Positions 1 through 7,909 of a stretch of 64,000 nt of DNA are shown in pieces. The DNA is from CBDAPX01 sp965198725. Lineage in GTDB: Bacteria > Pseudomonadota > Alphaproteobacteria > Rhodobacterales > Rhodobacteraceae. Every line of letters begins with the position of its first letter. Position 1 is the stretch's first letter. The notes below the pieces were generated by a model, which did not search any database, was not told where the DNA came from, and saw nothing but the letters and a program-made list of their open reading frames with translations. The stretch spans positions 3,045,625 through 3,109,624 of the forward strand of contig CBDAPX010000001.1 in assembly GCA_965198725.1 (NCBI GenBank), read 5' to 3'. The position numbers and the translations under genes were made by a program.

Positions 1-154
1 CGCCAGCGCCGATCGCCCAAGCCCTATACTTCAAAACAAAGAGCTAACCCTCGTTAGCGCCAACAAAATTGCAAGACGATGCCGGGTCCCATAGAAGCGA
101 CATCAGAAGGACATCACCCTTTGAACGTGAAATTTGAAAAGGCGGATTTTGACC

Positions 155-1048
155 ATGTCGAACCAAGCGCAAGCAGAGAAAATGCAATCCGGGCCGGGCT
201 TTATTGCCGCGCTGGACCAAAGCGGCGGTTCCACCCCCAAGGCGTTGCGGCTCTACGGTGTTGAAGAAGACGCCTATGGCTCAGAGGCCGAAATGTTCGA
301 CAAGATCCACGAGATGCGCAGCCGTATCGCCAAGGCGCCCGGCTTTACCGGCGACCGTGTGATTGGCGCGATCCTGTTTGAAAAGACCATGGACCGCGAC
401 ATCGACGGAAAATCCTCTGCCGCCTATTTGTGGGAAGAGCGCGGCGTGGTTCCGTTTCTGAAAGTCGACAAGGGTCTGATGGATGCCGAAAATGGCGTGA
501 AACTGATGAAACCGATGGGCGATCTCGACGCGTTGCTGGAACGCGCCGTTGCCAAGGGCATTTTTGGCACCAAGATGCGCTCTGTCATCGACGCGGCCAA
601 TGCCGAAGGCATCGCGGCCAACGTCGCTCAGCAATTCGAGATCGGCAAACAAATCCTTGGCCACGGTCTGATCCCGATCCTGGAACCCGAGGTCACGATC
701 AGCATTTCAGACAAGGCCGAAGCCGAAGCAATCCTGCTGGACGAGATTTCAAAACAGCTCGACGCGCTGCCGGATGAACAAACGATCATGCTGAAACTCA
801 CCCTACCTGAGGCAGCCAATCACTACAAACCGCTGATCGATCATCCACAGGTGATGCGGGTTGTCGCCCTGTCCGGTGGGTACAGCCGCGAAGAGGCCAA
901 TGCGCGTTTGTCCCAGAACACAGGGATGATTGCCAGCTTCAGCCGCGCCCTGACTGAGGGCTTGTCAGCCCAGCAAAGCGACGAGGCGTTCAACACCGCG
1001 ATCGATGCCACGATCCAAAGCATCTATGACGCGTCCGTGGCGGGATAA
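155..1048 (+). CDS. Class I fructose-bisphosphate aldolase
   Basis: Cytoplasmic aldolase cleaving fructose 1,6-bisphosphate to dihydroxyacetone phosphate and glyceraldehyde 3-phosphate by a Schiff-base mechanism. The 297-residue protein opens GPGFIAALDQSGGSTPKAL, the signature of the short bacterial class I family, and carries FLKVDKG near residue 101 and MLKLTLPEAANHY near 212, where Lys214 is the expected Schiff-base lysine. The ATG at 155 is preferred over an upstream in-frame TTG at 134, because family members begin close to this point. A strong hairpin terminator follows, so it is probably monocistronic. Confidence 0.93.
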   Translation: MSNQAQAEKMQSGPGFIAALDQSGGSTPKALRLYGVEEDAYGSEAEMFDKIHEMRSRIAKAPGFTGDRVIGAILFEKTMDRDIDGKSSAAYLWEERGVVPFLKVDKGLMDAENGVKLMKPMGDLDALLERAVAKGIFGTKMRSVIDAANAEGIAANVAQQFEIGKQILGHGLIPILEPEVTISISDKAEAEAILLDEISKQLDALPDEQTIMLKLTLPEAANHYKPLIDHPQVMRVVALSGGYSREEANARLSQNTGMIASFSRALTEGLSAQQSDEAFNTAIDATIQSIYDASVAG

Positions 1049-1074
1049 CCGACCCAAGCGAAGAAATAGACCAA

Positions 1075-1107
1075 GGCCACGGTTCACAAATGACCCGTGG
1101 CCTTTTT
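1075..1107 (+). terminator. Rho-independent terminator after the aldolase gene
   Basis: A perfect 8-bp stem (GGCCACGG at 1075-1082, CCGTGGCC at 1095-1102) is followed directly by five T. It lies 27 bases past the aldolase stop codon. Confidence 0.85.
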
Positions 1108-1252
1108 CGGTCGTGCCGCCCTTTTTGAGGTCGTCCCAACAAATACAAAAAATTATGTGTTTTCTCTAAACCAAGGGATTCACAGAAGGAATCACCTGTG
1201 GCATAGTGCCGGGAACGCTTGATCAACAAGCGACAGAAAAAGGCAGTGAGCA

Positions 1253-1552
1253 GTGACCCGGGCAAACCGTCCCAGTGTAGGCACGTTGATGTATTTTGCA
1301 GGCGCATTCGCGCTCAGCATCTATTTCACATTTGCAGCCGTGCAAGGTGACTATGGGCTCTTTCGGCGGGTCGAAATATCGGCCGAAGCTCAACAGCTTC
1401 AAGTGGACCTCGAAACCTTGGAACAAGAGGTCGCCGAAATGGAAAACCTGACCCGTCGTTTGTCCGATGATTACCTTGATCTTGACCTTCTGGACGAACA
1501 AGCCCGCACGGTTCTGGGTCTGATCCGTTCAGACGAAATCGTCATTCGATAA
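1253..1552 (+). CDS. ftsB: FtsB/DivIC-family septum formation initiator
   Basis: Small divisome protein of 99 residues that bridges FtsL and FtsQ at the septum. It has a short cytoplasmic N-terminus, one membrane helix at about residues 11-30 (MYFAGAFALSIYFTFAAV), then a heptad-rich segment (about 38-75) expected to form the periplasmic coiled coil, and the family's terminal portion VLGLIRSDEIVI. The start is GTG at 1253. Its place directly upstream of the pyruvate dehydrogenase genes is a common alphaproteobacterial arrangement, which supports the call. Confidence 0.85.
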   Translation: MTRANRPSVGTLMYFAGAFALSIYFTFAAVQGDYGLFRRVEISAEAQQLQVDLETLEQEVAEMENLTRRLSDDYLDLDLLDEQARTVLGLIRSDEIVIR

Positions 1553-1640
1553 TAAAATCAATAATTTACAGAAATGCATAACGGCCATGTGCCGTTGCGT
1601 CATATTATCACTCGCCAGCCGCGTCCGAATCCGTTATGAG

Positions 1641-1660
1641 ATAGTTTAATGCTAAACTAT
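1641..1660. promoter_or_regulatory. Palindromic candidate operator upstream of pdhA
   Basis: ATAGTTTA-ATGC-TAAACTAT is an 8-bp perfect inverted repeat with a 4-base spacer. It ends 26 bases before the pdhA start and is followed by the ribosome binding site GGAGGGGG. It has too little GC for a terminator and the size of a dimeric repressor site. The binding protein is unknown. Confidence 0.4.
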
Positions 1661-1686
1661 TTCTTTCGGAGGGGGAGTTCGCGCCA

Positions 1687-2676
1687 ATGGCAACCCGCAA
1701 ATCCACGAAGAAGCCAAACGTTTCAGCCGAAGAACTGACGCAGTATTACCGCGACATGTTGCTGATCCGACGCTTCGAAGAAAAAGCCGGTCAACTCTAT
1801 GGTATGGGCCTGATCGGTGGCTTCTGTCACCTTTACATCGGACAAGAGGCGGTTGTTGTCGGCCTCGAAGCTGCGGCAGGCGAAGGTGACAAACGCATCA
1901 CCTCGTACCGCGATCACGGCCATATGCTGGCCTGCGGCATGGACCCCAACGGTGTGATGGCCGAGCTGACGGGTCGCGAAGGCGGCTATTCCAAGGGCAA
2001 AGGCGGATCCATGCACATGTTCTCGAAAGAGAAGCATTTCTATGGTGGCCACGGCATCGTTGCCGCGCAGGTCCCGCTGGGCGCGGGTCTCGCCTTTTCC
2101 GACATGTATAAAGGCAATGACCGCGTCACCTTTACCTATTTCGGGGACGGCGCTGCAAACCAGGGTCAGGTCTATGAATCCTACAACATGGCAGAGCTTT
2201 GGATGCTGCCAGTGATCTTTGTCATCGAAAACAACCAATATGCCATGGGCACCTCGGTGGCCCGGTCCACCAAATCCCCGTCGCTTTGGGAACGCGGTGC
2301 CGCCTATGGCATCCCCGGTGAGATGGTCGATGGCATGGATGTTCTGGCCGTCAAAGAAGCCGGCGAAAAGGCGGTGGCGCACTGCCGGGCAGGCAAAGGT
2401 CCCTACATCCTAGAGGTCAAAACCTATCGCTATCGCGGCCACTCTATGTCGGACCCGGCCAAGTACCGCACCCGCGAAGAAGTGCAGAAGATGCGCGAAG
2501 AGCGCGATCCGATCGAAGCGGTACGCAGCCTTTTGCTGACCGGCAAGCACGCCACCGAAGAGGATCTCAAAGCGATCGACAAAGAGATCAAGGAAATCGT
2601 CAACGCCTCGGCTGATTTTGCCAAGGAAAGTCCGGAACCGGCGCTCGAAGAGCTCTGGACCGATATCTACGCCTAA
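1687..2676 (+). CDS. pdhA: Pyruvate dehydrogenase E1 component, alpha subunit
   Basis: Thiamin-diphosphate-dependent E1 alpha subunit (329 residues), which decarboxylates pyruvate together with PdhB and passes the acetyl unit to E2 lipoyl groups. The TPP-binding segment is clear: YFGDGAANQGQVYESYNMA near residue 154, with the downstream Asn in ENNQYAMGT. The phosphorylation-loop-like stretch YRYRGHSMSDPAKYRTREE is present near 248. A strong ribosome binding site (GGAGGGGG) lies upstream. First gene of pdhA-pdhB-aceF, with pdhB starting 14 bases past its stop. Confidence 0.97.
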   Translation: MATRKSTKKPNVSAEELTQYYRDMLLIRRFEEKAGQLYGMGLIGGFCHLYIGQEAVVVGLEAAAGEGDKRITSYRDHGHMLACGMDPNGVMAELTGREGGYSKGKGGSMHMFSKEKHFYGGHGIVAAQVPLGAGLAFSDMYKGNDRVTFTYFGDGAANQGQVYESYNMAELWMLPVIFVIENNQYAMGTSVARSTKSPSLWERGAAYGIPGEMVDGMDVLAVKEAGEKAVAHCRAGKGPYILEVKTYRYRGHSMSDPAKYRTREEVQKMREERDPIEAVRSLLLTGKHATEEDLKAIDKEIKEIVNASADFAKESPEPALEELWTDIYA

Positions 2677-2689
2677 GGAGCGCGAAGAC

Positions 2690-2935
2690 ATGGCAACCGA
2701 AATTCTTATGCCCGCCCTGTCGCCGACCATGGAGGAAGGCACGCTGGCCAAATGGCTGGTCAAAGAGGGCGACATCGTTTCCTCTGGCGATATCATGGCC
2801 GAGATCGAAACCGACAAAGCGACAATGGAATTCGAAGCCGTCGATGAAGGCATCGTCGGCAAGATCCTGATCGCGGAAGGCACCGAAGGGGTAAAGGTGA
2901 ACACCCCCATCGCGGTACTGGTCGAAGAAGGGGAA
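2690..2935 (+). repeat. Lipoyl-domain coding repeat, copy 1
   Basis: About 245 bases encoding the pdhB lipoyl domain, matching 4064-4309 at the start of aceF with scattered, mostly silent changes (about 85 to 90 percent identical by eye). The same orientation and 1.4-kb spacing make it a direct repeat. Confidence 0.8.
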
Positions 2936-4051
2936 AGCGTGGATGCCGTCCCCGCAGCCGCCCCAGCCGCCGAAGCTGCCCCCGCGCCGGCAGCTGCACC
3001 GTCACCGGCAACAGCCGCTCCGGTCGCACCACAGGTCGACCTGACACCGGACTGGCCCGAAGGCACCGCAATGAAGACCCAGACGGTCCGCGAAGCCCTG
3101 CGCGACGCGATGGCCGAAGAGATGCGCAGCGACGACAGCGTCTATCTGATGGGCGAAGAGGTTGCCGAGTATCAGGGGGCTTATAAAGTCTCCCAAGGGT
3201 TGCTGGATGAATTCGGGTCCAAGCGCGTCATCGACACGCCGATCACCGAACACGGCTTTGCCGGGATCGCGGTTGGCGCGGCCTTTGGCGGGCTGCGTCC
3301 GATTGTGGAATTCATGACCTTCAACTTCGCCATGCAGGCGATTGACCAGATCATCAACTCGGCCGCCAAGACGCTCTATATGTCCGGCGGCCAGATGGGC
3401 GCGCCCATGGTGTTCCGCGGGCCAAACGGTGCCGCGGCGCGCGTCGCCGCCCAACACAGCCAGGATTACGCCGCTTGGTACATGCAAATCCCCGGCCTGA
3501 AGGTGGCGATGCCCTATTCGGCCTCTGACGCCAAGGGTCTGCTCAAATCCGCCATTCGTGACCCGAACCCGGTCATCTTCCTGGAAAACGAAATCCTCTA
3601 TGGTCGCACCTTTGATGTGCCGGACATGGATGATTTCACCGTGCCCTTTGGCAAGGCCCGGATCTGGCGTGAAGGCACGGATGTGACCATCGTCAGCTTC
3701 GGCATCGGCATGCAATACGCCCTCGAAGCCGCCGACAAACTGGCAGAGGACGGGATCAGCGCCGAGTTTATCGACCTGCGCACGCTGCGCCCGATGGACC
3801 TGCCAACCGTGATCAACTCGGTGATGAAAACCAACCGCCTCGTCACGGTGGAAGAAGGCTGGCCGCAAGGCTCTGTCGGCTCCTACATCGCGTCCGAGGT
3901 GATGCAACAGGCGTTCGACTATCTCGATGCGCCGGTCATCACCTGCACGGGCAAGGATGTTCCGATGCCCTATGCCGCGAACCTCGAAAAACTGGCGCTG
4001 GTCACCACCGATGAGGTGATCGCGGCGGTGAAACAAGTGACCTACTGGTAA
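2690..4051 (+). CDS. pdhB: Pyruvate dehydrogenase E1 component, beta subunit, with N-terminal lipoyl domain
   Basis: E1 beta subunit of 453 residues. Residues 1-78 form a lipoyl domain (lipoyl lysine in ETDKATMEFE near residue 43). An Ala/Pro-rich linker follows (about 85-120), then the transketolase-type pyrimidine domain (from TVREALRDAMAEEM) and the C-terminal domain (GKARIWREGTDVTIVSFG onwards). A lipoyl domain on E1 beta is established for alphaproteobacteria. The ATG at 2690 follows AAGGAG; the longer reading frame from 2618 overlaps pdhA and is not used. The lipoyl part is almost duplicated at the start of aceF. Confidence 0.97.
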   Translation: MATEILMPALSPTMEEGTLAKWLVKEGDIVSSGDIMAEIETDKATMEFEAVDEGIVGKILIAEGTEGVKVNTPIAVLVEEGESVDAVPAAAPAAEAAPAPAAAPSPATAAPVAPQVDLTPDWPEGTAMKTQTVREALRDAMAEEMRSDDSVYLMGEEVAEYQGAYKVSQGLLDEFGSKRVIDTPITEHGFAGIAVGAAFGGLRPIVEFMTFNFAMQAIDQIINSAAKTLYMSGGQMGAPMVFRGPNGAAARVAAQHSQDYAAWYMQIPGLKVAMPYSASDAKGLLKSAIRDPNPVIFLENEILYGRTFDVPDMDDFTVPFGKARIWREGTDVTIVSFGIGMQYALEAADKLAEDGISAEFIDLRTLRPMDLPTVINSVMKTNRLVTVEEGWPQGSVGSYIASEVMQQAFDYLDAPVITCTGKDVPMPYAANLEKLALVTTDEVIAAVKQVTYW

Positions 4052-4063
4052 GGAGACGGACCC

Positions 4064-4309
4064 ATGGCAACCGAAATCCTGATGCCCGCCCTGTCCCCGA
4101 CCATGGAGGAAGGCACATTGGCCAAATGGCTGGTCAAGGAGGGCGACACCGTGTCCTCCGGCGACCTGCTGGCCGAGATTGAAACCGACAAAGCCACGAT
4201 GGAATTCGAAGCCGTCGATGAAGGCATCGTTGGCAAGATCCTCGTGGCCGAAGGCAGCGAAGGCGTCAAAGTGAACACGCCCATCGCCGTGCTGATTGAA
4301 GAAGGCGAA
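4064..4309 (+). repeat. Lipoyl-domain coding repeat, copy 2
   Basis: Second copy of the lipoyl-coding direct repeat (partner 2690-2935). The first 20 residues after the initiator are the same in both proteins. Confidence 0.8.
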
Positions 4310-5326
4310 AGCGCCGATGATATCGCAGCACCCGCCGCCGCACCGGAAGCTGCCCCAGCGGCTGACGCGGCCAAGGAGGCGGCCCCCGCAGGGGGCTCCG
4401 ACGCGGTCGCCCCCCCTGCTCCGGCAGCGCCGGCAACGGCCGACGGCACGCGTATCTTCGCCTCACCTCTGGCCCGGCGCATTGCCGCGCAAAAAGGTCT
4501 GGACCTTGCCCAGATCACCGGCTCCGGTCCCCATGGCCGGATCGTCAAAGCGGATGTCGAAGGCGCGACCGCCACGGCGCCTGCGCCAGCCGCCGGTCCA
4601 TCGACCGACATGGTCCTCAAAATGTACGAGGGCCGCGAATTCGAAGGGGTCAAGCTCGATGGGATGCGCAAAACCATTGCGGGCCGCCTGACCGAAGCGA
4701 AACAGACGATCCCGCATTTCTACCTGCGCCGGGATATCAAGCTCGATGCTTTGTTGAAATTCCGCAGCCAGCTGAACAAACAGCTCGAAGGGCGCGGCGT
4801 GAAACTGTCGGTCAACGACTTCATCATCAAGTCCTGCGCCCTGGCGCTGCAAGCGGTTCCTGATTGTAACGCGGTCTGGGCCGGTGACCGGGTGCTGAAG
4901 CTGAAACCGTCTGACGTTGCGGTGGCCGTCGCCATCGAGGGTGGGCTCTTTACCCCTGTTCTGAAAGACGCAGACCTGAAATCGCTGTCAGCGCTTTCGG
5001 CAGAGATGAAAGACCTCGCCACCCGCGCCCGCGACCGCAAACTGGCCCCGCATGAATATCAGGGCGGCAGCTTTGCGATCTCGAACCTCGGCATGTTCGG
5101 CATCGACAATTTCGATGCGGTTATCAACCCGCCCCATGGCGGTATCCTGGCCGTGGGATCGGGTGTCAAAAAGCCGGTTGTTGGAGAGGATGGCGAACTG
5201 ACCGTGGCCACCGTGATGTCGGTGACCATGTCGGTGGATCACCGCGTAATCGACGGCGCGCTGGGGGCACAGTTCCTGCAAGCCATCGTCGAAAACCTCG
5301 AAAACCCGATGGTGATGCTGGCCTAA
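4064..5326 (+). CDS. aceF: Dihydrolipoyllysine acetyltransferase (pyruvate dehydrogenase E2)
   Basis: E2 core of the pyruvate dehydrogenase complex, 420 residues. Order: one lipoyl domain (1-78, ETDKATMEFE), Ala/Pro linker, peripheral subunit-binding domain near 130-165 (ASPLARRIAAQKGLDL, then GSGPHGRIVKADVE), second linker, and the catalytic acetyltransferase domain (about 190-420) ending with the active-site motif HRVIDG. AAGGAG precedes the start. No dihydrolipoamide dehydrogenase (E3) gene follows; the operon ends at a terminator and then the insertion scar, so E3 must be encoded elsewhere. Confidence 0.96.
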   Translation: MATEILMPALSPTMEEGTLAKWLVKEGDTVSSGDLLAEIETDKATMEFEAVDEGIVGKILVAEGSEGVKVNTPIAVLIEEGESADDIAAPAAAPEAAPAADAAKEAAPAGGSDAVAPPAPAAPATADGTRIFASPLARRIAAQKGLDLAQITGSGPHGRIVKADVEGATATAPAPAAGPSTDMVLKMYEGREFEGVKLDGMRKTIAGRLTEAKQTIPHFYLRRDIKLDALLKFRSQLNKQLEGRGVKLSVNDFIIKSCALALQAVPDCNAVWAGDRVLKLKPSDVAVAVAIEGGLFTPVLKDADLKSLSALSAEMKDLATRARDRKLAPHEYQGGSFAISNLGMFGIDNFDAVINPPHGGILAVGSGVKKPVVGEDGELTVATVMSVTMSVDHRVIDGALGAQFLQAIVENLENPMVMLA

Positions 5327-5351
5327 GCCAACAACTCCCAATCAAAAAGGC

Positions 5352-5375
5352 GCGGCCCCTTCTAGGGGGCCGCTT
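5352..5375 (+). terminator. Terminator after aceF
   Basis: GCGGCCCC (5352-5359) pairs with GGGGCCGC (5366-5373) around a 6-base loop. The T tract after it is weak, so efficiency is uncertain. Confidence 0.6.
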
Positions 5376-5750
5376 GTGCTGTCGATTTTGGATCGACACC
5401 GTTCCACCCCAGTCTAGGTGGGTATTTGAGACGTTCGCAACGGCAGGATCGTTAGCGGACAAAAATGAATTTGCCAGGTAACAAACCGCCACATACGCCA
5501 GTGGTAAAACGTATGAGGTTTAACAGCCTGATCAAAAAGTTAGAGAGCTCAGAAAGCCTCGCTACAGCAGGGAGCCAATACAGGATAGAATAGACGAAAT
5601 CCCGGCGAAAACGAAGACAACTTTATGTGGCTAGCCAAGGATGGTTTTGCGTGACTAGAAACCCTGATAAACAACTCGAAAGCTCTTCTGTCTTGCTCAA
5701 TTGATAGTACTGGTGCGATATTGCGAAAGTCCAACCAGGAGCCAAACCTA
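5376..5750. other. Non-coding stretch between pdh operon and insertion scar
   Basis: No convincing gene. Short minus-strand frames lack ribosome binding sites and family features. A small hairpin (GTCGAT at 5381, ATCGAC at 5392) is present. Base composition is more AT-rich than the operon before it. Confidence 0.5.
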
Positions 5751-5884
5751 ATGCTGACCAAGTATTTCTGTATTCTTTTTCTGCCGACAATGCTAATTGG
5801 ATTTCCGAAGGAAACACACGCGGAAGCCTCACTTGTTGGGTTGTGGGGTTTTGGTAGCTGCGATGATCATGAGGACATTGAGTT
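5751..5884 (+). pseudogene. Truncated secreted-protein gene, 5' fragment cut by IS
   Basis: The ATG at 5751 follows AGGAG by nine bases and encodes a signal peptide (MLTKYFCILFLPTMLIG, probable cleavage after THA) and about 20 mature residues (LVGLWGFGSCDDHEDIEF) before the IS-A end at 5885. The frame stops inside the element at 5915. No family can be assigned. The fragment at 7425-7649 could be its other end, but the middle is missing. Confidence 0.55.
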
Positions 5885-5918
5885 TGATCAGCCCCATCTG
5901 AGTGGTCCAATTTGATTG

Positions 5919-6782
5919 TTAGTGCATGATCGACCTTTGGTCCATCTTGACGACGGTTTCGGGAGCCGGTGGGCGGTAGCCTAGAGCACTGTGTGGTCGT
6001 TTCGTGTTGTAGTGCTTTCTCCATTGTTCGATCAGGATTTGTGCTTCGCGCAGGCTATAGAAGATTTCGCCGTTCAAGAACTCATCGCGGAAACGGGCGT
6101 TGAAGCTTTCGCAGTACCCATTCTCCCAAGGGCTGCCTGGTTCGATGTAAGCCGCCCTTGCGCCGACAGCCTTGATCCAGTCCTGCACGGCTTGCGCAAC
6201 GAACTCAGGGCCATTGTCGGAACGGATGAACGACGGGATGCCGCGCAGAATGAACAGGTCGCTCAGCACATCGATCACATTGCCTGAGTTGAGCTTGCGA
6301 TCCACGCGTATGGCCAAGCATTCCCGACTGTACTCGTCGATGATGTTGAGTGTGCGGAAAGCTTTACCATCGTCGGTGCGGCAGTGGACAAAGTCGTAAG
6401 ACCAGACATGATCGCGGCGCTCTGGCCGAAGCCTGACACATGATCCATCATTCAGCCAAAGCCGCCCTTTCTTCGGTTGTTTCATTGGCACTTTCAGCCC
6501 CTCTCGTCGCCATAACCGTTCCACGCGCTTGTCATTCACATGCCAGCCAGCGTCTCTCAGTAGTGCCGCGATCCTACGATAGCCGTAGCGGCCATACTGC
6601 CGGGTCAGTTCGATCATATCAGCCACTAAACGTTCTTCATCCGGGCGACCCGCAGGTACTTTGCGCTGTGTGGATCGATGTTGTCTTAGAACCCGGCATG
6701 CCCGACGCTCCGAGATGTTCAGCTCAGCACGAACGCGATCAATACAGGCACGACGACGAGCGGGGCTCAGAAGTTTCCCTTT
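5919..6782 (-). CDS. IS3-family transposase OrfB (IS-A copy 1)
   Basis: DDE integrase-fold transposase. The open segment carries an HTH_21-like region (QYGRYGYRRIAALLRDAGW), then the catalytic core with Asp in WSYDFVH, Asp in FIRSDNGPEF and Glu in GYCESFNARFRDE, and ends RPHSALGYRPPAPE. It has no good independent start. It is expected to be made as an OrfAB fusion by -1 slippage at A-AAG near 6780, where orfA GCA-AAG-GGA becomes AAA-GGG-AAA. ATG-initiated reading begins only at 6626. Confidence 0.9.
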   Translation of the reverse strand, partial: KGKLLSPARRRACIDRVRAELNISERRACRVLRQHRSTQRKVPAGRPDEERLVADMIELTRQYGRYGYRRIAALLRDAGWHVNDKRVERLWRREGLKVPMKQPKKGRLWLNDGSCVRLRPERRDHVWSYDFVHCRTDDGKAFRTLNIIDEYSRECLAIRVDRKLNSGNVIDVLSDLFILRGIPSFIRSDNGPEFVAQAVQDWIKAVGARAAYIEPGSPWENGYCESFNARFRDEFLNGEIFYSLREAQILIEQWRKHYNTKRPHSALGYRPPAPETVVKMDQRSIMH

Positions 6783-7045
6783 GCCGCCTCCGCCAAGATC
6801 AGCTTGTCCAGCGTCAGATCAGAAACGGCTTTGCGCAATCGCTCGTTCTCTTTTTGCAGACGCTTCAGTTCCTTCAATTGATCCGTGCCCATTCCGCCGT
6901 ATTTTTTCTTCCACCGGTAGTAGGTCTGTTCAGTCACACCGATCTGACGGATCGCATCCAGACGCGGCATCCCTTGCCCCGTCAGAACCTCAACCTGCCG
7001 TAACTTCGTGACAATCTCTTCTGGCTTTGGTCGCTTGTTGGCCAT
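6767..7045 (-). CDS. IS3-family transposase OrfA (IS-A copy 1)
   Basis: 92-residue DNA-binding half of the transposase. A helix-turn-helix (GMPRLDAIRQIGVTEQTYYR) precedes a leucine-zipper-like stretch (LKELKRLQKENERLRKAV) that mediates multimerisation in IS3 elements. The GGAAAC-type leader and the ATG at 7045 lie just inside the right terminal repeat. The 3' end overlaps orfB by the slippage window. Confidence 0.9.
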   Translation of the reverse strand: MANKRPKPEEIVTKLRQVEVLTGQGMPRLDAIRQIGVTEQTYYRWKKKYGGMGTDQLKELKRLQKENERLRKAVSDLTLDKLILAEAAKGNF

Positions 7046-7101
7046 GTGTTTCCTCCGTTTTCCTAAACATAGCGGAGGACCACGTCAGTGGGGGAGGATC
7101 A

Positions 7102-7422
7102 CACAGAACGGTTGGCCGATGCTGGGCTGGAGCCATCCGTCGGCAGCGTTGGTGACAGCTATGACAATGCACTGGCTGAGACGATCATCGGCCTCTTCAA
7201 AACCGAAGTCATCAATCAACTAGGTCCGTGGAAGTCCAAGGATCAGGTCGAATGGGAAACCCTGCTATGGGTGGACTGGTTCAACAAAGAGCGCCTGCTT
7301 GAACCACTCGGGTACATCACGCCAATCGAAGCCGAGGAGAGATACGAAGAAGCCTTGAAGTCAGACAAAATCGCAGCTTGAAATACGAACTCAATAGTCT
7401 CCGGCAAACAAGGGGCGGTTCA
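7102..7422 (+). mobile_element. IS3-family remnant (IS-B), 3' end only
   Basis: The C-terminal part of a second, different IS3-family transposase (plus strand, stop at 7381) followed by its terminal repeat: 7395-7422 ends GGGGCGGTTCA, the complement of the TGAACCGCCCC end typical of this group. Its left part is missing and is replaced by IS-A copy 1. Confidence 0.8.
7106..7381 (+). pseudogene. Truncated IS3-family transposase OrfB (IS-B)
   Basis: About 90 residues beginning TERLADAGLEPSVGSVGDSY and running through DNALAETIIGLFKTEVI (catalytic Glu) and WVDWFNKERLLEPLGYITP, which is the conserved C-terminus of the IS3-subgroup integrase. Everything before this is absent. The only start in frame (GTG 7088) is inside the IS-A terminal repeat, so any product would be a short hybrid. 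Confidence 0.8.
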
Positions 7423-7424
7423 CG

Positions 7425-7649
7425 GCAGCCACATCAGCGGCTCTTGCACCAATCGCTTCTGCAGCACTTCTGCATTCCTTTGATTATGATAATTCCGGTG
7501 AATTAAGCTTCGATGAGTTGCTTGGCGAACGACTGCCAACGGCTTTTCTTGCGGCTGACCATGAGGGATTTCGGTTATTCGACTGGATCGGCGCGATCTC
7601 CCTAGGCGCACACGCTGCAGCAGGGGCTGGTGCAGCATTGTTGCCTTGA
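7425..7649 (+). pseudogene. 3' fragment of a host gene with an EF-hand-like loop
   Basis: An open frame without a start that begins at the IS-B end and runs 74 codons to a TGA at 7647. It is Ala-rich, with a calcium-loop-like segment DYDNSGELSFDE that fits the 12-residue EF-hand pattern at positions 1, 3, 5, 6, 8, 9 and 12. It ends in a glycine/alanine-rich tail (SLGAHAAAGAGAALLP). Either the distal end of the secreted-protein gene begun at 5751 or of an unrelated gene. Function unknown. Confidence 0.45.
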
Positions 7650-7909
7650 GTTAAACAGAAAACAGCGGATTTCTTTCGCCCCAGCCAACTGACTATTCTG
7701 TGTCTTCGGTACTATTAGAAATCCGATGAAACACTCAGCTTCCCACCTATTCCTGTAACTTTGTTAGAGAAACCTCTAATCAGTGGCCTAGGCACAAGCG
7801 GCTAGCCCCCCGCCCTTATCGACGTTTTCTGTTTCCAAACAAACACCGCCAAAAACTCTGGCGCATTCGGCTGGCTTTGCTAGGCTGACACCACTCAACC
7901 TTCGGTGGA

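Larger units (their letters stand above)
5885..7101 (-). mobile_element. IS3-family insertion sequence, copy 1 (IS-A)
   Basis: 1217-bp element with imperfect terminal inverted repeats: left TGATCAGCCCCATCTGAGTG, right (complement) TGATCCTCCCCCACTGACGT, both beginning with the TG typical of IS3 ends. It carries orfA and orfB overlapping in different frames on the minus strand. The transposase is of IS407-like type by eye. A near-identical copy lies at 42796-44011 in the same orientation. The flanks (AGTT left, CACA right) show no target duplication. Confidence 0.9.

Noticed and set aside
3002..4036. Long minus-strand open frame opposite pdhB
   Set aside because: Shadow of a GC-rich conserved gene; His/Arg-rich composition, no ribosome binding site, no family.
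5166..5492. Minus-strand frame across the aceF 3' end
   Set aside because: Overlaps aceF and its terminator; Arg/Pro-rich shadow.
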